Shown: positions 12,801 through 25,437, numbered from the stretch's first letter. The stretch is DNA of 64,000 bases from Ascaris suum (GCA_013433145.1 CM024174.1:124001-188000); one strand, 5' to 3'. The notes: generated by a model not told the origin, from the letters alone. Numbers and translations are program-made.

Positions 12801-14177
12801 TGAACAAAGTTTTCCGTCTGTAGGACGACGCCAGACCCCATGCCGCTAGTGGGACCCACTTGCCCTGTCAATCCTCCATTCCGAAATCGTACTACAGCCG
12901 GAACAGAGCTCAAACATGGCTCCCTCGATTACCACATTCTCGGATCTGCCAGTATTCACGTGGCAAATGAAAAATTCGGCGACCGTCAAGACCCAAAGGA
13001 GAAGTTGATTTTTTTTTCATGTATTCAGAGTCAGGAAGTTGATTCCTCTTCTGTAGGAACGGATTCCCGCAGAGAAGAAACCAAGTTTCAATCCTTTTTT
13101 TAACTGGAGCTCAGTTTTGTTACAGCGCAATACACTTGCAGACCTTTTTGACCAACAGGTCGGAAAAGATGGATGCGCAAAGCCCTGAGGTCTCAAAATT
13201 TTCTACACAAGAATGCCATAAACTGAAGCATAGAGTGAAAGGCGGGAAAGCATACATCTATATAAGATATGGTTGTTGCGCCTCCAGATCACTTCCGCTT
13301 TCAAATGCAATGGATTTACGTCACTATAGTGCCGGCTCAGGTAAGCAACCGTAACGTAAATAGAAACACAGGAAAAAAAAATGCAAAAACCATGCCTCTT
13401 CAAACGAAGGCTTTGATCACGATGACCTTGTTGTGAAATCATGACATCCGCCTCATCCAGTACGAGACAAACTATGCGTGAGAGATCGATCACCTTGAAC
13501 TTTGTTACCCGATCCAGCATCTTGCCAGGAGTACCAATTATCACCTGCTCTTCTATAACCTCGCCTCGCATTACTAAAAGAAATTTTTCATAGAATCACC
13601 AGGAAACGCAACATCACATCCATTACAGCACAGCTGAAGAAGTACAGTGCAATGAGTTACTTCGGAAGCCATTCATATTAAATGTCACTCAGCCCAGCAG
13701 CTTCATCTACGCTCTTTAACTTGTACGTTCGGAAATATTCAGTTAAAGTTTCATCTGACTTCCAACTTACAGTTCAGAAAGCACTTAGATAAAAGGTAAA
13801 AAGTCAGCTGATCTTCGATTAATAAACCCGAAGAGTATAAATATGAAAGAGCTCAGCATTCTGCAACTTGGTGCTCATCATATATCGAAGTATTGCCTAT
13901 TAAACTAGTCGATGAAATAACAAATACCAACAGCATGGAAAAAGGAGCTATTCACTTACGACGTTCACCCTTTAGCGCAAGTCGTACGCCGACACTTGGC
14001 ATGTAACGTCCTATCAGCGATACAGTTTCCCCAACCTGCATGCCCAGCTCAAAGGTGGGCACCAGACACAGACATTGAGGCCATTTATGTTCAGGATTGA
14101 GTCGTGACAGCATTGTGAGTGCGAACGCCGCCGTCTTGCCCGTTCCGTTTTGGGATTGTGCAATCATGTTTTGGGGG
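6898..14177 (-). CDS. ddx-19: DDX19/Dbp5-type DEAD-box RNA helicase (5' incomplete, in-frame TGA)
   Basis: ATP-dependent RNA helicase of the Dbp5/DDX19 family, which remodels mRNPs at the cytoplasmic face of the nuclear pore during mRNA export. Exons in reading order are 14177-13960, 13573-13396, 11999-11889, 11036-10901, 10100-9938, 9130-8927 and 6977-6898. Every junction keeps phase, giving about 362 codons after the Q-motif region. Visible motifs are I (SQNGTGKT), Ia (PTFELGMQ), Ib (GTPGK), II (DEAD), III (SAT), V ([10 protein letters not shown]) and VI ([11 protein letters not shown]), then the family's C-terminal acidic helix ([16 protein letters not shown]) and TAG. The upstream Q-motif exon, which must end in phase 2, was not found in the window. 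One intron has a GC donor. The exon at 11036 carries TGA four codons in, so this copy is either mutated, mis-sequenced or spliced differently there. Family assignment is very secure. Confidence 0.92.
8131..8345. repeat. degenerate ~30-base tandem repeat in the last helicase intron
   Basis: Successive units begin ATTAA or ACTAA and carry a core like CTCACCGTTATTTGACGG or CATTCTGTTGTTATTTAATG. The clearest units start at about 8224, 8256, 8286 and 8316, with more diverged ones from 8131. The array lies inside the 1.95-kb intron 6978 to 8926. Confidence 0.6.
11027..11029 (-). other. ddx-19: in-frame TGA inside a conserved helicase exon
   Basis: The exon before ends ATCAC and this exon begins T GTT CAA TGA GAG CAA after GATTTCAG. 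Reading on gives [15 protein letters not shown], which aligns to the DDX19 segment just before IKQYYV. The stop sits where orthologues have a basic residue, so a CGA to TGA change would explain it. An alternative splice (donor GTT|GTCATC to acceptor ATGAGAG) would bypass it, but both sites are poor and seven conserved residues would be lost. Confidence 0.8.
13394..13395 (-). other. ddx-19: GC 5' splice site
   Basis: The exon ends LRLKR at AAGAG|GCATGG. Joined to the acceptor CTGCAG at 12000 to 12005 it restores AGG GAA TTG GAG in frame, matching the family (QSIRIQR, then the pre-SAT segment). The nearest GT donor, four bases on, would break the frame. Confidence 0.75.
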
Positions 14178-16946
14178 CTGAAATGAGTATCACAAGTCGA
14201 AAATATGCTGAAAAATATAGGACTTTGAATAAATTAGAAAGTCTCAGATGAGCACTCGTTGATACATTTTACACTAAGGCTTGTTTTTGATGAACAACAA
14301 TTGATGAGCACCGATCTCGGTGATGGATTCACGAACTACGACGGTAAGCGAGCAACTTTTGTAAGGAACAGTGCGCACGAATGGAAAACTGAGAATAAAT
14401 GACTGTATGTAAGGAAGAAATGCACTTGTCTCGTCGTTGCAGGACGACTATGAAATGATATGTTTCAGAATCTACCAGTAATTTCCAGAAGCAAAAACCA
14501 GCACTTTTTCCTCCTCTCTACAACATCTATCGTATCTAAAAGATACACGATTCAATCACACAATTAAAAAGCAAACGATTTATAAAGCCCATTCGCCATT
14601 CCGCCGATAATGATAAATCAGCTTTTTATGATATACAATAAAAACGCGCACACGTTCTAAGCATTAGTGACAACCTTTTGATTTTATAATAAAGACACAG
14701 TGTCCTATCTCTGCGCACGTCAGATCAACTATTTCAGTGCCGCGTACGAAACTACGTCACATTTGCAAATCGGCAAAAGTAGTATTCAAGCGCTGTGATC
14801 CCTAACGCCACAGGTGTGACAGCCTGATAATGATGCTATACAGTAATTTCATTTCAATCGTACAACTGCCGGCGTACAACTAGCAAAACAAAGAGAACAT
14901 CAAATCGATTTGACCATGCCAGACTAAACTGTGAAAATGAAGGTCACAGGTCACCGAGACCGTCCTTTCATTTTCAAATCGGAAACCACGAAATACTGAT
15001 GGAAGGGAGAAATAAATCCATTTTTTGCTGTCAAATTTCGTCCAGATTAGCTGAGTTTGTACCACAATAAAGGCCATTTTTTGTGCATTATTCATGCAAT
15101 TTGAGAGTTATTCCATGATCAGTTGGAAGGGAAAAAGCTTGGCATACACGTTAGGATCGTTTTTCGTTTCAAACAATTGAAAGAAATCATCGCTGACTGC
15201 GAAGATACAGAGCTCGACCTAGACACAGCTAAGGAGGACCTCATGACAGCTATCGAGGTTTCCTCCAGAATAGTTTTAGCGCATTTCGGGATTCTTTAAC
15301 ATTCAGTCAGTGGAGTAAGAGCCAGCAGAAGCAGCGATCAGAGAAACGCACGGGAATGAAACCAGGTGAACGTGAGTGCGAAGCCAGACGTACAAACGCG
15401 AAGCACGAGGCACCAAAGAACTGTGATATGAACCATGCAGCGTATTGCAGCACCTCTGCTACTGCGTGCTGTGCAAATCATCAATGCTGTTCCGATTCTG
15501 ATCGAGGATTCTGCTGTTCTGATCGGCTGCCATTATGATCGACTAAAGAATTGGAATTGGAAGCCGGTCGTGGTATCCTGACCATGTGTACTATTCAGAT
15601 TTGTGATGACGTTATGAAACACGAGTCGCGATTACATTAGTATGGATGACATAGGTAGGAACTAGAGCAACAAAACTAGAGCTGGTTATCAGTCTAGTCA
15701 TGACTTCATATTACATGCACTAGACTGCAAACCAGTTCCAGTGACGCCCAAAGAGGACACAACGTCGGAGTGAGGCCATATGCAAGCTGGAGACTCCTGC
15801 GATGGATGGATACGATCAAAATGGTTTTGTGGAAAATATGCGTAAAGCAAAGGGTGACAAAGAACTGTGATACGATGTAACGCGGCGCATCGCAGTATCT
15901 TTGCCACGCGCCGCTGTACACACCTGGTTTCGCCGGTACCGCCGTTAGCTCGACGAATCTGGAGCCACTCAACCAGCTTAGTTATGACTTCTTTACTACA
16001 TAGATCAGACCTTAAACTAGCTGTAAATAGCGCCCGACAACAGGACATCATAGAGGGACGAAGGTGTAGGAAAATCTCGGTGATGTGAATCTTTATGGAA
16101 AAAGGCGCAAAAGTCATGACGATAAAAAAATCCTGACATTATATCTGCTATAGCCTGTAGATTCATGCTTAGGTGAACAATACTGTAGCTCCGACTAATT
16201 AAAGAAAATACAGTTGTTAGGGTCACAGTGTTCGTTATGGAAAAGAAACGCAAAGAAAGGTACGGCAATGAACTATACGCCTCTACCACACCCTACGACT
16301 CAACATGTACCCACACAGACATCACTGCTCTGGTAAAGAAAATGAATGAAGTGATGCTCGCTGTCACAATGAAATAAGCTAACTGGAGTTGGTCTTCAGT
16401 CTAGTCGCGGTTTCATACTGCACCTATAGATAGCAAAATCATGCCATTACAGTGCACTCCAACAAAAATGCACAAAACTACAAAAATAATGCCGAATCTA
16501 TCACAATCCAGCAACCACAGCACCCTCTCCCCCCCCCCCCCCCCCCCACCCTATGCATTCTCAGGCGATGTCTCATCTCAACAATCGACCCGTCACCCTC
16601 ACTTCAACCACTGCCTCATATAATGACACCTTCCTTCTGGTTCACGTCTTTTATATCACTTTCCAGACGGCGTTCACCGCCAAAAATGTTTTTGATTACC
16701 ACTGATCGCTGTTCGCAACAACGACTTCATGCACTATAGACTGCTGTTTAATGATTGATCTTCTCGGCTCCGTGCTATGATCTGATCTACTTGCTTGCAT
16801 CATTCTCTGATCGATGAGTTCGTTAAAGTTTTATGCAATCTCACCATAGTACGTGGTGAAGACAACTTCTGTGAGTTATGATGAGGTGATAACTCATTAC
16901 CCTGGCAATTCAAGACATTGGCTGATCCCATCGCGCCAAAGCATAC
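14178..16946. other. upstream of the helicase; repeats and one acidic open frame
   Basis: No Q-motif exon of the helicase was found. A plus-strand frame from 15105 to 15299 (no ATG at its start) encodes a helical acidic stretch (KEIIADCEDTELDLDTAKED) and may be a relic of a larger gene or retroelement. From 15.68 to 16.44 kb there are three diverged copies of one sequence, listed separately. A 19-base C run is at 16529 to 16547. Confidence 0.4.
15682..16443. repeat. diverged repeat copies, possibly a dispersed element
   Basis: Three segments share an order of words: 15682 to 15731 (CAGTCTAGTCATGACTTCAT), about 15971 to 16023 (CTTAGTTATGACTTCTTTAC) and 16386 to 16443 (CAGTCTAGTCGCGGTTTCAT). 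Overlapping minus-strand frames of up to 139 codons between them show no known domain. A non-coding dispersed repeat is the simplest explanation. Confidence 0.35.
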
Positions 16947-17296
16947 AACCCCCTAAGCCCTAACCCCTAACCCTTAAGTCTAGGATTAACCACTACGCCA
17001 ATCCCTAAATCTTATGCCCAAGCCCCAGCCCTTAAGATCTAACTCCTAAACCAAGCCCTGACACATGCGCGCTAACCCTAAAGAAAGCTCCAACCTCTAA
17101 CACCTAACCCATAAGCCAAGCCCGACACTTCAAGATTTGCCCTTAAAATCAAGCCCTGATAACCAACCCCTAACCCATAACCCAAGCCCTAATCCATAAT
17201 CCCTAAACCCTAAGCCAGGTCCCAACAATTAAGCCCTAACCTGTAAGCCAAGCCCTGGCCCCTAAACCAAGCCCTAACCCCTAACCCCAAGGCACT
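16947..17296. repeat. degenerate telomere-like CCCTAA tract
   Basis: About 350 bases are built from variants of CCCTAA, AAGCCCTAACC and CCCATAACCC on the plus strand, for example CTAAGCCCTAACCCCTAACC near 16953 and AGCCCTAACCCCTAACCCC near 17269. The usual nematode telomere repeat is TTAGGC (GCCTAA on this strand), so this is neither a clean nematode telomere nor a clean TTAGGG array. It lies between gene-poor segments, well away from the window ends. Confidence 0.75.
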
Positions 17297-20244
17297 AACA
17301 GCCAAGAAAAGAAATAAATGAAAGCATTTTTTAACTCTCAGGTTGCTCTTCATCAGGGAGCGAAATTGTTTTAATACTTTCAAATCGATTTCCCTTGTAT
17401 TTCATAGATCGAAACAAGAAATATAAGACAACATGCTCTTTGCGCGTTGACTTAATAAACAAAATTAATCAGTGAGAACAATCTCAAACCGCACACATCA
17501 TAAAACACACAGTGGACTTTTTCTTGTGAATCCGAAACGGGTTTTGAAATGCGAATTGGTAAATCGTTTAGATGACGTCTCTGCATTTCATCCGACTGCA
17601 TACTCTGGAGCCCGAGTTGAAATATTTGGGCAAATACATGTGAATGATCCGTGCAACATGTTTTGATGGGAATTTTTGACAAAAAGGGCAATCCACTTAC
17701 GCCATCTTACAAACTATTTATAAACTTTAGGGAATTAAAAGTGCTACGAAATTTGCATATTGGATTTTTGCATTATCGGTTGCTCATATAAGCAGATGCA
17801 GAAGTTTGCGTAAACAGGGAATAAGGTGTGCACATTTGCAATTTCGCTAAGCCGCTCAACCAGTTTCGTGATGTGCCAATAAATGAGAAGATGTAAAATA
17901 GTGCATTCATAATTTAATTGCCCCAAATGTCCGTTATTCGCATCGAAGCAGGCATTTTTGTTACCTGCCCGCTGTGATACAAAAACTCCACCGATGCAAT
18001 AAGATAGAGGAAATTTTTTAGGACTTTCAAATATTTCGAAGCTGTTGGATCAATGTGAAAAGATCACCTGTGTCTGGCGTTCTATGCACCCAATTTTCAT
18101 ATCCCCGCTAACAATCTTTCTCAACAGACACACATATAAAGACAAAGACATGATGTCGTTGTAATGGGTCTTCTAAACGCACACTTGTAAAACGGTACAA
18201 ATATAATTAAAAGCGACTGATTTACCGCTTTTAGAGTACTGATGCAACGGGCTGATTAAAGAAATTGCGTATACAATCTGTCGGCACAATAATGCGTTTG
18301 AATTAGTCGCACTAAAATTTCAATATAATCAATATGGCGTAGTAGGCCATTGGCTCGAATGGAATTTCATTTACAGGACCCCTTATTTGAAATGATTCGA
18401 TGTCGCACCACCTTCCAAATGTTTGAAGGAGAATGTAATACAAGTGAGTCCTTGGGAGACAAATGATGTAGTGATGCATTTACTTCTTCAGATCTCCATC
18501 AAAACATTGCAATTATTCGAGCTGCAGCAGAAACATGCAGCTTAAGTTTGAACTTAGCTCTTTATAATTCCGGCTAGGCTCCTATCTATTGAGCAAACTC
18601 TTCATGTTTTCTTCGTATCACTTATTTGAATTATTTCCATAAGTGAAATAAAGTATTTAAAAAACTCATCTTTTGAAAGCATCTTCCCTATGTCGTTAAG
18701 AATACAGCACGGATTTTTTGTTGTTAAATTTTCAATTTCTTTATTCTACTATATATCAACAGAAGAGTTTGCGGCTCAACATTTCTTACTTGCGCTTAAA
18801 AGTTCTGCATTGTTCGCAAATCTTCCGTCTTTAGAGTCAAAAATCTTGGCTGTGTAGACATATATTGACCGTATTCATAACTTCTTCCTACCTAACAGTA
18901 ATCTGCAATGAACACACCACACTTCCACATATTCTCTTCATGCTTCAGTAGGGGATTAAACACAAATCCGCTGCTGTTAGAGAAGTGTGAAGTAACCACA
19001 TAACCTCTAACAGAACCAAGAAACTGTAAAACTACAAAACTATAAAACCATAAAACTCTAAACTATGAAACAGCGCTTTTGAAAATTTTTGATGAAATAT
19101 CAAACTACACTGTCGTTATAACTAAACGATACAATAATACAGCAATCCCAAACAACTGTCCATAATATAGCAGAACATATAATAAAGAAGTCTTATTTAA
19201 CCGAACATAATAACGTTACGATGATGACGTGTTGCCCTATAGAACATTTCACACTTTATCGTGGCACGTCAGACAATTTTCCGAGGACAACAGAAAATCC
19301 CTTCTCGCAAAATTTCTGAAAAAGAAGGGGAGAGGGAGGGGAAGGGAACATGTTCGATATTGTAAAGGAAATGTTTACATCGCACAAAAGTGATGTCGCT
19401 GCGGTATTAATGTGCAGTCGATGGGCGAGTCGAATGCCATCTCGCTACGCCTCTTCAGCGTGATCAATAATCTGCAAATGGACCACTTCAAGTCATCAAA
19501 ACACATGTTACGATCATTATTGTTTCAATGTGCAAACGATCTTGTTACAATTCCTCATTGAATTGTTAATCTGCAGCAGAATCGATACAGCCGAACAGTG
19601 AGATGCGGCATGCAGTTATACGGACTAATACAAAAAATGATAAGAGGGAGAATGGAGGGAAAGGGGATTACTGAGATCGCAAAAGGGTTTAACGCAAAAC
19701 GGCATTCGCTATTCCAAGCGTAACATAATAAAAGCTTGGGAAGTGAGAACGGTGGGGAATACTGCTATTATGTTGGGGAACCATTATGTTGCCTGAACTC
19801 ATGATTTCCTATGAATAATCAGACCTCTCTCCACTCCAGCAGAGAGTCTGTTAACAAACGTAATACATCCTAAAGAAACATAAAGATAACTGGTAGATGA
19901 ATAACATATAAATATAGACTATTTGCAATCAAATATGCAAATAAGAGAGCAGTTTAATTGGTTGATCGATAGAAATTAAGAAATTACCGCGTTTATCGAT
20001 CACTTTTTCATGATGGATATTATTTGCGATTTTGCCTCGTGCCTGATGAAGATTACTGATACTAGTGAGGAAATTAGAAAAAAACTCTAGTGACGAGCAA
20101 TGAAAACATATAACTCACAGAGAAATGTTTCGCTATAAAACGATCTTTCGAATTTTTGCGCATTTTAGCACTCCGAACGAGCAAAATATTTTACTGCACA
20201 TCAAGAGGGCGACAGCTGCTCTCTGCGCCACCGAATGAACAACT

Positions 20245-20316
20245 ATGGTGAGATTTTTCGAACTGTTACGAGAACCAACGTTGAAAAGAACCCACATGAA
20301 TGAAATGTACCCGGAA
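20245..20316 (+). CDS. possible first exon, unknown gene
   Basis: From an ATG, 24 codons (MVRFFELLREPTLKRTHMNE, then MYPE) run to GAA|GTGAGT, a strong donor in phase 0. A weak acceptor (GCGACAG) lies about 30 bases upstream. No downstream exon could be joined, so this may be chance. Confidence 0.22.
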
Positions 20317-20588
20317 GTGAGTTGTATAAATTTAGTGCCGAATGCCTCTTCTGAAGTTATAATTGCAAAGCGAGGTCGCCTCGGACCCTCGGACTGTGAA
20401 TGTGTCCTTCAATGTTGTTTCGTCATTGCGCTAATTCAAACTCATGAATGATTTGAGACAGTGCATAAGCACAATATACAACGTAGCATCACCGCATGCC
20501 AATTTTCGAGTTGATCCATTGATAAGTAGCAGTTATATTACACTTACTGTGATAGTTTATAGGTAGGTTTTCTTTCTTTTTTTCTATT

Positions 20589-20757
20589 CGTTAACCTACA
20601 ATTCTGAAATTGAATGATTATAGCACTAAACATGCTCTTCATTATGGTACAACTTCCGGTCGATTACATAAATCAGCACGGGAACAAACGATTGTTGATT
20701 TCCTATGTATTCATTAACATAGAATTCTGAAATTGCGCGATAATAGCACGAAATACG
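20589..20757. repeat. imperfect direct repeat, two copies about 120 bases apart
   Basis: About 46 bases at 20589 to 20634 (core ATTCTGAAATTGAATGATTA) recur at about 20709 to 20757 (core ATTCTGAAATTGCGCGATAA), both followed by TAGCAC and a short diverged tail. The similarity suggests an old local duplication. Confidence 0.55.
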
Positions 20758-23700
20758 GGTTTTCTTGTCTTTCCGGTGTCTTTCCAAGGTTTTGGTCGAC
20801 TCATCTGTAACCAAGCAGTGAAAAGCCGCCGCATTCTATCGGGCGACGAAATTTCTGTCGATAAAATACAAGTTGATTTCGACTGCCGCTCAACCAACAG
20901 TCATCAAGACTGAGTCCATGAAAACGCAAACAATCTTCTCATAGCAAAGACGTGAGTGTCAGTTCATCATCCCTTTTCCCAAATTTATTTCCTTTACCCC
21001 TTAGAGACAATAATCACTTTGGGTCACGTTTTTATCGCTGCACTTATTGCACAAGCGTTAACGAATAAAAAAGCAATGGAAATCAGAGAGGTGCATATTT
21101 GAGACGAGCAAACGAAACTGCTGGAAAACGCACCAGGAAAACCGCAGCAATGTTTGGAGGCGAGTTTGGCATGTCTAGTCTGTCACATCCACGTGCTGAT
21201 TGTGTAATGCCAATTCACGAGGCACTGAAGCAGCATTGGTTGCTACCCCAAAAGTTTGTTGATTCGTATGAATTGCTCATTCTGACATCACAACGCTGAC
21301 CACTGCGCCTGGAATTTCATACCGTGCAACAAAATCCTGAGGAGTTAATGATATTCGAAAAAACCCCAGTCGGTAGGCATGCAGCAGGAGATCTCTTCTA
21401 CGAAGCTCCAGCGCTCAGACACTGTTGTCTTGCTCACTTTGAGTTCCTGAGCACTGTTAGTTCACGCTGATGCTAACATACGATGACTATTTTACTGTGT
21501 ATATATCCATGCCTTTTCTGGCGAAAAGTATGATAATTCCAGAAGCACCTCTTTGTCGAGCGGTCACTGGTCAGACTGCATGAACGGCGGTTGCCACATA
21601 CCACGATGTTCTTGTTAGCTGAATCAACTGGAGTGCTATTCTCAGATATTGGTCAGGAATTTCATTAATAATAAAGACATCACCGACTAAATGATTCACT
21701 GGTGATTTCACAGGAAAGATCAGTTGCAATTATTATGATACCTGCCATTTTCTACTCGTTTTATATATCATCTGCGGTGAGAATAGCTGAACAAATTGTT
21801 TACGCTTTCTTCACGAACAGCGTAGCACTTCGCTTCAATAGCTCATGGGTTTTCTACATTCATTTTGGATAGCACTGATTTCATTTTAATGGAAAGGATT
21901 TAGGAAACTTGATATTTCTGTGAATTAATGAATTAATTGCAAAGGACGATTCTTTATGAGCGAGGCAGGGATGAAAGAAGGAGATAGAACAGGGAGAAAA
22001 GCGGGTACAGTGTGCGCAAAATATCATTTTTCAGAGTGGTTTAATTTTAAAAGCTGCTCCCATACAAACATCGTTTTGTACTACTGTGCTTCCTTCTATA
22101 TAATACTCTAGAATGATGACATATGAAATTCGCAGAGTACATCCCACATCGTGTTCTATATGGAAAGAAATTCAAGCGGAAGCGTAACTTAATGGTTTGC
22201 AATAAATGCATTTTATTTTGCATGTATTGCTTTAATTTCCTTGCAATCATCGAAATGCTATGGGCTTGAGGTGATGCGGCAAAGGGCTTCGTTTCATTGC
22301 CAGTCGAACGGTGCTCCTTTTTTGTCTTTGCAACTTCGCTCTGCTGAGGTTCATTTGCTAAGCGATGACACAATGCGCACAGGTGCGTGCGTCAGCATGA
22401 TGACAGTTACCCTCGCAAAGTAATTAAATATAGGTTGTGAAATTTGAAGCGCATAACGAATATCATATGGTAACCTCCTATATCATATTCCTTCGATTAT
22501 TTATTTACTTATTTTAATGTCCCGAAATAAGAAAACATACAAAAATAAGTGAGTATTAATAGCAAGAAGCAGCAAAACATTCGCAAAGCTACAATTCAGG
22601 CGAATAGACAACTGCACTTTAATGAAAGTTCTTACGCAAGAATAAAGGAGTGCGATGCAAAAACCCCATCAGCGGTGCAAAGCCTGGAAGAATCCGAGAA
22701 CCACCACCCCATCCCTCCTTCTCCCATTCCTCTCAAACTTTTATGCCTATGGAGAATAACACTACAGTGTGCATATTTAACCTTATTTTTTGTTCGGAGC
22801 GCGCTTTTTTTGGCAAACTCGTATTCGTCACCCTGAATTATATGTTGGAATATAATGATTAAATAGCACGCTGGTGAAGCAAACATTTCTCTTTAAGGCT
22901 TCTTGTTCTTGTAACATTTCAAGTCATGCAATAAAGTTTTCGCCCGAAATCCTTCAACCTTTATCGCCTGTATGTTTTTTGCTGTATTCAAATTCCTTAT
23001 AGTTCATAAATGTCTTTCTCACCTCCCTCATCCATTTGCTTCTTAGGCTTCCCAGTGTTTTGAAAGACGAAATTGTTTCTTGGCAAACCTGACAATGGCA
23101 AATTCTGGAGATTGGAGGGGCAGCAGATGCATCCCTGAATCTTTCACAGCAAAGCGATCATAATACTCGATACCACCAAGAAAGCGAGAACATTTTTCGA
23201 CTGTTCAGAAAGTAAAATTATTTTCGCCTTTCACTTCTGGTCAATATGTGACACGAAATTCAGCGACGGCAGATGGTTGCGCCTCCAAATATTTTTCGAA
23301 TAATATTTTCCTCGAATTCACCTTGAAGTTCACCGCCATACTTTTATATCATTACTCCTTGCAAAATAACATGTTGTTCAATAGAATCTCTTATGCGTAC
23401 TTCTTGTTCACACCAGTGAGCGCTCCGTTTGTTCTTTCGCTAATACTGTTTACTCCACAGGAGAGAATAAAAAACCATTCCTGACATCGGCGCTGAACGC
23501 CGTCGTCATCTGCTAGGACTTAGTCTCATCGCTTTCAACGTTAGTACTGCTTTTGTTATTCTCTCGACCCAAACAACTATTCATTCAAGTCGTGGTTAAC
23601 GGTCCTATCTGTTTCTCTATTATTCCTAACGAAAAGCACCTCAAAGGTTTTCTGCAAACGGAAATGTTCCTCTCAATCTCAACCTTAGCGGCTCCTATCA

Positions 23701-24153
23701 ACTCTGCAATCCGATCATACAGTTTAGAAAGGTTGAAGCCACAAAACAACGCTTGAATAAAAAAAACTAGGAGTGACTGATATTTGACAAAGAGTTAATT
23801 TGCTCTGGTCGCAATGTAGCAAAAACGGAAGCTGCCTTTTACGAAAGAACACTCGCAGATGACGAAAACTTCGTGTTTGTTCTGATGGGTGCTGAGAACT
23901 GCGGAAAATTGCATCTTCAGCGCACAACAAGATATTAAAGCGTACTTGAACAGATATGCGCGTACACAACTAAACATCACGTCGGATTCGACAACGATGC
24001 CCGTAGTTCAACGGAGATTACATCGTTGCCACAATTCTGGGGAACGAAGGCTGCCGCAGTTGGGCTCGCTTATACGTTGAGCAGGCTGAGGAAGAAGTTC
24101 CAATCAATAGCCCGAGCGCGACGTAATGCACGATCGATAACTGAACAACTCAC

Positions 24154-24233
24154 AGTCGGAAATAAACCGACGGATGCGCTATAGGCATGAGGTAAGATGG
24201 ACTCGAAGCGAAGACGGTCATCAAAGGACTTTG
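24154..24233 (-). CDS. unassigned internal exon
   Basis: The acceptor TTTATTTTAG and the donor ACT|GTGAGT are both good. Between them one frame (two bases, then 26 codons, phase 0 out) encodes KSFDDRLRFESILPHAYSAS and VGLFPT. The composition is protein-like and no stop interrupts it. I do not recognise it. A second minus-strand exon candidate lies at 25616 to 25750, but the phases do not show that they belong together. Confidence 0.38.
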
Positions 24234-25324
24234 CTAAAATAAAGCCCACAGCAAACGCCCTCATTTGATGTCGTCTATATCAGCGGTAATTCCCAAGCGA
24301 CTTCTGAAGGGGAACAGCAGCAAGATGCCATGAACACTTTGTGCCTTCTGTGTTCAAAACCACCAGTAGGACGCCTGTTCTCAATACCCAACACTTCTTG
24401 CACGTTACAGCCGATATCGTTATATATGATTCTATTTTCACTGCCCACGAGAACGGCATATAAGCACAGAAAACAAGCCGCACTGATCTCCTATAAAAGC
24501 AAGCAACGAGACTATCACAAGGCCTTCTATAAGAGAAGCGATGACGTAATCAGTTTGCTAGCTCTGCACAGGGGAACAACTTGCAGCACTCGCACCCTCT
24601 TCACGTGAAAGTAAGGAAGCGTTGATGCTTCAGTATGGCGTAGTCAAACAGTAACTTGTTCAACGTAGACATGGAAAGATCAACCATCTTTACGTTTTTG
24701 CGCAATTAGATGTAGACAAAATATGGCAAGAACAGAATATAGCAAAGTTGACTCGCGTCCCTATCGACCCAATTTAAAGAACTTTCATCTTGCGACCCAT
24801 AAAAAATAAAACTGAGCACATCGCATCCCGTCCTCCATCCTCTCGTTGACTTGAATCTGCGCCCTAATATTTTTGAATTTGCAGCCACTACTTTCGTCCA
24901 AAACTTTTGGGGCTTAATAACGGACAAGCTATTAGAAAACGCCCTCTACAGGGTTGAAGTGAAATTTTGAGAACTAAAATTATCAAAAACCATTTAATGC
25001 CCATTACTGATGACCTTCCGTTACCGATAATTTTGCACAGAAAAACCTCAGAAACCAACGTTCCAGTGCAATTCTTTCTCACGGTTCTCGGAATCTTAAT
25101 TCTTTTTCCGCGTTGCTCAGTCTGACTGCTGCCCACTTCCTGGATAATCCGGAAATTTAACAGAAAGACGGAGGGTTGGGGCGAGCTGCACACTAATCAA
25201 TCCACTTCTATTTCTATGCTAACATCACTGACGTACCTGACGGTATAGATCACTTGTTAGGTCTAGAGTGACAACGTCGTTCCCACTCGTACATCACACC
25301 TTGCATGAGTATTGAATGTTTTAG

Positions 25325-25437
25325 CTGCACACACGCAATCAAACAGATAGCACTTGATGAAAAATATGGTGATGTGTATCGCCAGATGCCCGCATACAAT
25401 GAATCAGAAAAAATAAAGTCGTTGTTACGGCGTTCAT
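25325..25437 (+). CDS. unassigned internal exon
   Basis: The acceptor TTGAATGTTTTAG and the donor TTCAT|GTAAGC frame 113 bases that encode 37 residues including HAIKQIALDEKYGDVYRQMP and ending KSLLRRS. The peptide is hydrophilic and helical. It lies on the opposite strand to the exon candidates on either side, so two genes, or a gene nested in an intron, would be needed. The family is not recognised. Confidence 0.38.

Larger units (their letters stand above)
17297..24153. other. long gene-poor stretch
   Basis: Most of this is AT-rich DNA without supported exons. Candidates noted are a 67-base plus-strand piece at 18377 to 18443 with a good acceptor (TTTCATTTACAG) and GTGAGT donor, and a first-exon-like piece at 20245 to 20316. 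A minus-strand frame at 22.2 to 22.35 kb is hydrophilic but has no ATG and no paired splice sites. Confidence 0.4.

Noticed and set aside
15698..16117. A 139-codon minus-strand open frame as a gene.
   Set aside because: Two other frames are also open over much of it, no domain or splice sites are evident, and the segment contains repeat copies.
17452..17691. Overlapping open frames on both strands near 17.5 kb as a helicase 5' exon.
   Set aside because: Neither frame contains a Q motif or joins in phase 2 to the exon at 14177.
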